Shown here one piece after another: positions 8,201-11,718 of a stretch of DNA of 11,718 bases. The stretch spans positions 16,093 through 27,810 of the forward strand of contig OKRF01000481.1 in NCBI GenBank assembly GCA_900290315.1. The letters run 5' to 3'. Each line of letters starts with the position of its first letter. The first letter of the stretch is position 1. The translations under genes were made by a program, and so were the position numbers. The notes under the pieces are model-generated. The model did not search any database. It was not told the origin of the DNA and saw only the letters and a program-made list of their open reading frames with translations. This DNA is from Candidatus Sulfopaludibacter sp. SbA3. Lineage in GTDB: Bacteria; Acidobacteriota; Terriglobia; Bryobacterales; Bryobacteraceae.

Positions 8201-8893
8201 CAGCGCTCTTTCGGTAGCGTCGAACGGGCCACGGGCGTACTGACATGGGTCGTCTCGGAGACCTTCAGCAAAGAGCTTTCCCACATCGGCCGCCAGGACT
8301 ATAGCTGGGATACCACGCAGCCGCTGTACTACGAGCTGGATTCAGCCGACCGCACCCACTCCTTCAGCTTCAGTGGCGTCTGGGACGTGCCGATGGGGAA
8401 GGGAAGATACTTCCTGAACACCAGGAACAAAGTGGTGGATGGCATCATCGGCGGCTGGCGCGCCGATTGGATCGGCCACTACACTTCGGGAGCGCCCATG
8501 GGGTGGCCGCACAATATCAACTACTGCGGCTATTGGACCGCGCCGGCAATTCGATGGTCCGATGGCACCTTCGGTAAGAATCAATACCACTGGTTCAACA
8601 ACAACGCGAAATGCTACGCCAACTACCCGGCCTATATTCAATCGTGGCTGCCGAACCGCTTCAGTAACATCCGCCAGCCCGCAGCCCCCACTTATAACAT
8701 AGCCATCGCCAAGAACTACTTCTTTCACGAGCGGTATCGCCTGCAGTTCCGCGGCGAAGCCTTCAATCTGAGTAATACGCCCCTGCGATCCATCGCCAGC
8801 ACCAGTTTCACCAGCCAGCAATTCGGCCAGATCGCGCAAAGTCAGAATAACTTCCCGCGCAATGTACAATTAGCCCTGAAGCTGTATTTCTAA
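5207..8893 (+). CDS. TonB-dependent receptor with carboxypeptidase-regulatory-like domain (Oar-like)
   Basis: A 1228-residue outer-membrane protein of the Oar-like TonB-dependent class typical of Acidobacteria. In order: signal peptide (core LFALVLVAGALLAQ), a beta-sandwich carboxypeptidase-regulatory-like domain at about 29-125 (GQVTDPSGSLIPGALVKTLN, then TTADGLYTVPYLEPGIYTVEI), a plug at about 135-260 (EYPLNGRQTYMLMDLTPGV, VDAVQEFKVMTSTYDAAYGR, GGVVNTTIKSGG) and a large barrel ending NVQLALKLYF with terminal Phe. Family members import large substrates with energy from TonB-ExbBD or act in surface attachment; the substrate here is unknown. No SusD-like partner or TonB gene is next to it. The start is ambiguous: ATG 5207 lacks a clear SD, while ATG 5231/5234 follow GGCGGGG and give a more standard signal peptide MMLRSLFALVLVAG. 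Hairpins on both sides suggest its own transcript. Confidence 0.92.
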   Translation: MKFLGGVCMMLRSLFALVLVAGALLAQDFRATLTGQVTDPSGSLIPGALVKTLNATTNETKETRTTADGLYTVPYLEPGIYTVEISAQGFETLKRENITLEVAQRMDLPIRLRVGAANTEITVSGQQELTDSGDANRGLVFDPIKVQEYPLNGRQTYMLMDLTPGVMFMETTFGPTGYSGTRAWDVSSAYKINGAREGFNNLFLLNGAPISDNQGTWQFAPTVDAVQEFKVMTSTYDAAYGRVAGGVVNTTIKSGGTKWHGDIYDYWRNSVLDANFFQNNLTIDPKTGKSAPKGYHNWHQFGGVIGGPVRKDKDFIFGSFEGLQEVVPQPAQTTTIPMEIRNGQNFGLYGMTIYDPLTRHACGSSSSEHCPGTSNGSQYWENPFPGDAIPQNRISPIAQKILSYFPAPNGGGFNQISNNYVANHNEGRYWYNQPILRWDHIFGPKDKLYAMYTEFHGYEFRSSIGFAKPLATGNTDNNRTDNNVILGYTHVISPTMVLDMPASYGRFTQWTPGYNDQSSNFTASGSLDGNGFGMNGMIHAPTVSTDRVPNISIGGFGGPVFGNGSYSWAPYNQWNIRPNVTMTRGRHTIHMGFEVNYVAKGSVSPGAAWGTLSFGSGWTRHASDIVLSGDTTSTYNSVATLLLGFPDGGSIANNQSSYTSRPYYGAFVQDDWKVNSRLTVNVGLRYDVQLAWIERFNRRNAGFEMTAVNPVSAQVIAAWTADAAAYDANLKPDSTGRMLPYPAPPAALYGKWEFEGQNGWPRRLYDTDWTNLAPRFGFAYRVESKTVIRGGVGVYYQTTTQDGTTNGLSQSTSLIVSNDNNATLAACDNANCQTGPPTGPYSLVQPFPQGIATPLGAAGGFNTAIGNSVGFDPRHYKIPRTYQYSLGFQRQLPRNIVADISFSGNLAIYGAYGLDQNWPAGQAGLDLYTQAIQDSNFFTRTVANPFYGILPITSSAGASPSKSAQSLMGYYPLWNGGMTNNLVQAQDFRSDALQVRIEQRSFGSVERATGVLTWVVSETFSKELSHIGRQDYSWDTTQPLYYELDSADRTHSFSFSGVWDVPMGKGRYFLNTRNKVVDGIIGGWRADWIGHYTSGAPMGWPHNINYCGYWTAPAIRWSDGTFGKNQYHWFNNNAKCYANYPAYIQSWLPNRFSNIRQPAAPTYNIAIAKNYFFHERYRLQFRGEAFNLSNTPLRSIASTSFTSQQFGQIAQSQNNFPRNVQLALKLYF

Positions 8894-8913
8894 GTGGGGA
8901 CGGTGTCTGGAAA

Positions 8914-8937
8914 GGATGCGGTTCGCGCGTCTTTTTT
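8914..8937 (+). terminator. Intrinsic terminator of the TonB-dependent receptor gene
   Basis: GATGCG (8915-8920) pairs with CGCGTC (8926-8931), one T-G wobble, around loop GTTCG, followed by six T (8932-8937). It lies about 20 bases after the TAA and has the full form of a Rho-independent terminator. Confidence 0.75.
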
Positions 8938-9139
8938 GATTGTCTTCCTTCATTTGTCAAAGAACGGCAGCGGTTGACGGGGGAAAGTGGGTCAGGCCGC
9001 CCGGCGGAAAGACTGGCCGGCAGCCGGGGCGCCCTTTTTCGCGGCTGCGACGCGCGTTGCGCGAGCCGGGCTGCTTCTTCGACGGCTCTCTCGAAATCGT
9101 CTGTCCCAACAGCGCAACAGAGCGTCACCCAAGTTGCCC
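8938..9139. other. Convergent gap without a convincing gene
   Basis: Two genes end towards this gap. It contains nested inverted repeats: GCAGCCG (9020-9026) with CGGCTGC (9042-9048), enclosing the palindrome GGGCGCCC and TTTTT (plus strand), and CGCGC/GCGCG at 9051-9063. These could be a second plus-strand terminator. I found no T-tailed hairpin for the minus-strand transglycosylase. A minus frame from GTG 9128 is open into the receptor gene but has no recognisable protein content. Confidence 0.4.
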
Positions 9140-11383
9140 TTACTTATAGAGCCGGCGATAGATGTCGGCATTGCGGAGCACGGCCTGGATGTAGTCGCGA
9201 GTCTCGGTGAAGGGAATCGATTCCACAAATTCGGCGGGCTCACGATAGTTGTTCCAGGTGAGCCACTCGGCCAGGCGCGCGGGGCCGGCATTATAAGCGG
9301 CCAACGTCTGTTCCAGGTGGCCGCCGTTCTGATCCAGCATGGAGCGCAGAATCGAGGACCCGATCTTGAGATTGACCGCCGGCTGGTACAGCATGCGGGT
9401 AGTGAAGCGCGTCACTCCGGCGCGGCGCGCAAACTCGCGGCCGGTGCCGGGCCGCACCTGCGTCAGGCCGTACGCCTTGGCCGGCGAGAGAGCGGCGGGG
9501 TCGAATTCCGATTCCTGCCGAATCAGCCCGGCCAGCAGGTAGGGATCGATGGAGCGCGCTTCCGCATCCGCCATCAATTCGGTGCGGTAAGGGAGCGGGA
9601 ACAGCATTTCCCAATACTTGCGCGGAGCGCTTTCGATGGGAAGATTAAGATAGTCGGGCGCCATGCCTTTCATCAGGTGCATGGCCTGGTGCGGGGCATC
9701 GGCGGCGGAGGCCATCTCGATTCCCAGTAAGGCGGGCTGGCCATCGGTGCGCGCGCCGAAGCGGAGCTCCGAATCGGCCAAGTCGTTCAGGCCGGCGGTG
9801 CGCAGCAGACGGGAACGCTCGATGCGCAGGGTGGTGGGGCGTGTGGCATCTCCGCTGATGGGCCTGGTGACGGGCAGGGCCAGGGTCGCCAGAAACTGCA
9901 GCGCTTTGGCGGAGGGCGTGGCGGCCTGCACCTCGGGATGCTGCAACCGTTCGCGGGCGCGCATGGCGTAGTAGTGATTTTCGAACGTCTTGGAGAGCCG
10001 CTCATAGAAGGCGCGAGCGTCGCCGAACTCGTGATGCTCTTCCGCGTCGCGTCCCAAAAAGTAGAGGGCGGCGCCGGTGGTGGCGTGGTTGGGGTATCGC
10101 GCCAGGTGCTCGCGCAAAAGCTCGGCGGCGTCACTCTTGTTGCGCATCCAGGCGTTGAACGTCACTTTCCAGTGAGCGTTGGCGGCGGAAGCTTCGCTGG
10201 GGAAGCTTTGGTACGCGGCTTTGTAGAGCGGCACGTAATCGTCGGGGCGGTTGATCAGCAGATAGCGGTTGGCCGCCGAGATCAGCGCTTTGAGCCGCCA
10301 GGGCGATGTGGGATATTTGTCAGCCAGCTTTTTCAGCGTGACGGCCATCTCAGGATCGTCGCCCTGGTGCCGCTGGCACTCTTCCAGATAATAGAGGCGC
10401 GCGGCGTCCGCTTCGGATTCCGGCAGATCGAGGCTGACCAGGTACGGCACAGCCAGCGAGATCTTGCCGGCGAAGTAATCGGTCGCGCCGATGGCAACGC
10501 GCGCCTGGTCGCGCTCCAGGGAAGGTGGGTGGTCGAGTAACGATTCATATTCGGCGCGCGCGTGCTTGAGATCGCGCAGGTCCAGGAGACGATTGGCACG
10601 CCGCAGCAATTGGCTTGGAGCGGGGTGCGGATACTGATCGGCCATGGCGTCTTTGAGAGCCAGCAGGGCGGCGGCAGCGCGGGTGGAGGCATCGCCCGTG
10701 GGGTACTGGTAGAAAACGCGCTGGTAGGATCCGGCGGCGGACGCGAGGTCGCCGGCAGCCTGGTAGCAGTCGCCCAGGATGAGATCGGCTTCCGGTTGCG
10801 GAAGGTCGGCATAATGCTCGCGCAGCACGCGGACGGCATCGGCGGGTTGCGTGGGCTTGAGGGCGCGCGCTTCGAGCAGCCAGGATTTCGCCGACTCGGG
10901 CGACGGCAGTTCCATCGAGTGGGTGGGCAACAGGTCTCGCGCCACCGCCGCCATCTCGTTTGCCTCCACGTGGGAGGCGGCCAGAAAGTAGGCCGCGTAG
11001 TCGGCAATTTGGGGAAGCTTGCTGTTCAGTTTCTGCAGATTCGAGATGGCGCTGGGGAAGTCTCTCTGCTCGTACGCCGCCACGCCCAGGGCCAGATGGG
11101 CCAGGGGTGCTTCCTTGGGGTGGGAAGCGGCGTATGCCACCACGGCGTTGCGGCGCGCGGGTGTGGGGCCTTGCCGGTAGGCGCGGACCAGCGATGCCAG
11201 GGTCGCAGGTCCTGCCGGTGCGGTTCTTCGTGCCGCCTTGCTGGCGGGGACTTTCTTAATGGACTTCGCCTGCGGAGAAGGATCGGCCGCGGACACGCCC
11301 GCCGCCCAAGCCAGCAGGCAGATGGCGCAGAGGCTAAACCAAAGGGCCGGGGTAATCTTTGCCGAGCAAATCCGAATCGTCAT
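9140..11383 (-). CDS. Soluble lytic murein transglycosylase, Slt70-like
   Basis: A 747-residue periplasmic enzyme that cleaves peptidoglycan between MurNAc and GlcNAc, leaving 1,6-anhydro-MurNAc. The N-terminus has a type I signal peptide (hydrophobic core ALWFSLCAICLLAWAAGVSA, cut before ADP), then a Lys/Ala/Pro linker to about 58. A long helical, TPR-like region follows at about 60-570 (e.g. HLALGVAAYEQRDFPSAISN, LILGDCYQAAGDLASAAGSY), the superhelix seen in Slt70. The SLT domain fills about 600-747: catalytic E624 in IRQESEFDP, AYGLTQVRP, AAYNAGP (695-701) and ETRDYIQAVLRNADIYRRLY. It is longer than E. coli Slt (about 645 residues), the excess lying in the helical region. ATG 11383 is the only usual start codon that keeps the whole signal peptide; it overlaps the upstream gene by 50 bp and lacks a good SD nearby, so coupled translation is likely. 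Confidence 0.92.
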   Translation of the reverse strand: MTIRICSAKITPALWFSLCAICLLAWAAGVSAADPSPQAKSIKKVPASKAARRTAPAGPATLASLVRAYRQGPTPARRNAVVAYAASHPKEAPLAHLALGVAAYEQRDFPSAISNLQKLNSKLPQIADYAAYFLAASHVEANEMAAVARDLLPTHSMELPSPESAKSWLLEARALKPTQPADAVRVLREHYADLPQPEADLILGDCYQAAGDLASAAGSYQRVFYQYPTGDASTRAAAALLALKDAMADQYPHPAPSQLLRRANRLLDLRDLKHARAEYESLLDHPPSLERDQARVAIGATDYFAGKISLAVPYLVSLDLPESEADAARLYYLEECQRHQGDDPEMAVTLKKLADKYPTSPWRLKALISAANRYLLINRPDDYVPLYKAAYQSFPSEASAANAHWKVTFNAWMRNKSDAAELLREHLARYPNHATTGAALYFLGRDAEEHHEFGDARAFYERLSKTFENHYYAMRARERLQHPEVQAATPSAKALQFLATLALPVTRPISGDATRPTTLRIERSRLLRTAGLNDLADSELRFGARTDGQPALLGIEMASAADAPHQAMHLMKGMAPDYLNLPIESAPRKYWEMLFPLPYRTELMADAEARSIDPYLLAGLIRQESEFDPAALSPAKAYGLTQVRPGTGREFARRAGVTRFTTRMLYQPAVNLKIGSSILRSMLDQNGGHLEQTLAAYNAGPARLAEWLTWNNYREPAEFVESIPFTETRDYIQAVLRNADIYRRLYK

Positions 11384-11718
11384 GGGCGAGAGTGCGTAAC
11401 AACTCCAGGTGAAGGTAATCTACCATGCTGGGGCACGGCTTGAAAAAGGTCTCGCGGAATTCCTGGCGCGCGGAGTCGATCTGCTGCTGCAGCCCGGCGT
11501 AGAGATTCCGCTTGCCACGCGCCGCTTGCACGGCGGCGCTCTGGTGCAGGCGCAATTCGGCCACGCGGACGCGGGCCCATCGCTGCGCCCGCAAATGAAT
11601 CTGCTGTTCCTGTGTGCTCAGGCGGTCCCAGGGCGAGACGGGTGGGGGCTCGGCCGGCGCGGGGAGGAGCGGCGCGGCGGGCAAAGGCGCGATCGTCACC
11701 AGGTCGATGGCCGGAGCC
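11334..11718 (-). CDS. Unrecognised protein, C-terminal part, runs off the right edge
   Basis: The frame is open from the window edge to TAG 11334-11336, so only the C-terminal 127 residues are seen. A GTG at 11699 is an in-frame possible start, but the frame continues upstream (PAIDL before it), so I treat the gene as partial. The visible part begins with a Pro/Ala-rich stretch (PLPAAPLLPAPAEPPPVSP), as in linkers or secreted/envelope proteins, then turns into charged helices (HLRAQRWARVRVAELRLHQS, LQQQIDSARQEFRETFF) and ends in KPCPSMVDYLHLELLRTL and DLLGKDYPGPLV. I do not recognise a family. It lies directly upstream of, and overlaps, the transglycosylase, so the two are probably co-transcribed. 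Confidence 0.6.
   Translation of the reverse strand, partial: APAIDLVTIAPLPAAPLLPAPAEPPPVSPWDRLSTQEQQIHLRAQRWARVRVAELRLHQSAAVQAARGKRNLYAGLQQQIDSARQEFRETFFKPCPSMVDYLHLELLRTLAHDDSDLLGKDYPGPLV

Noticed and set aside
8894..8910. GTGGGGACGGTGTCTGG as a possible REP-type repeat remnant
   Set aside because: It resembles repeat-like sequences flanking genes in some genomes, but there is one copy here, no hairpin and no transposase.
8808..9128. Minus frame of 106 codons in the convergent gap, GTG start 12 bases after the transglycosylase stop
   Set aside because: It overlaps the receptor C-terminus and a strong terminator, and its sequence becomes low-complexity with no family signal. The first 30 residues look helical but that is not enough.
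1..11718. CRISPR arrays, tRNA or rRNA genes, insertion sequences, phage genes or toxin-antitoxin pairs
   Set aside because: None seen: no regularly spaced repeats, no cloverleaf sequence recognised by eye, and no transposase, integrase or nuclease motifs in convincing frames.

Overview
The window looks like chromosomal DNA of a GC-rich, Gram-negative-type bacterium. The best guess is an acidobacterium of the Solibacter/Bryobacter kind. The main reason is the 1228-residue TonB-dependent receptor with an N-terminal carboxypeptidase-regulatory-like domain, a protein class greatly expanded in that phylum. An outer-membrane porin and a periplasmic lytic transglycosylase confirm a two-membrane cell. 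The taxon is an inference from protein style, not from a marker gene.

Layout. Positions 1-258 hold no convincing large gene, only a doubtful 35-codon ORF and a hairpin terminator serving the next gene. Positions 259-1431 (minus) encode a receiver-PP2C (RsbU/SpoIIE-type) response regulator. Across a 203-bp divergent gap with a clear extended -10 promoter, a plus-strand operon follows: a small PstS-like periplasmic binding protein (1635-2111), a coiled-coil outer-membrane porin (2127-3410) and a HAMP histidine kinase (3410-5112). The last two overlap by one base (TAATG). A hairpin at 5119-5150 ends this unit. The TonB-dependent receptor (5207-8893) follows and is closed by a strong intrinsic terminator at 8914-8937. 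After a 246-bp convergent gap comes a minus-strand Slt70-like lytic transglycosylase (9140-11383). Its start overlaps by 50 bp the end of an unrecognised protein that runs off the right edge.

How they may work together. The regulator, binding protein, porin and kinase look like one signalling module: the porin admits a small solute, the binding protein and the kinase's periplasmic domain sense it, the kinase phosphorylates the receiver, and the PP2C domain acts on a partner-switching anti-anti-sigma factor. This chain is inferred from domains and adjacency only; no anti-sigma or anti-anti-sigma gene lies in the window.

The most notable feature is an exact 29-bp tandem duplication (4726-4783) inside the kinase gene. 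It shifts the frame exactly between the phospho-accepting domain and the ATP-binding domain. Removing one copy restores a continuous 557-residue kinase. It may be a recent inactivating mutation, a reversible switch, a split kinase, or an assembly error.
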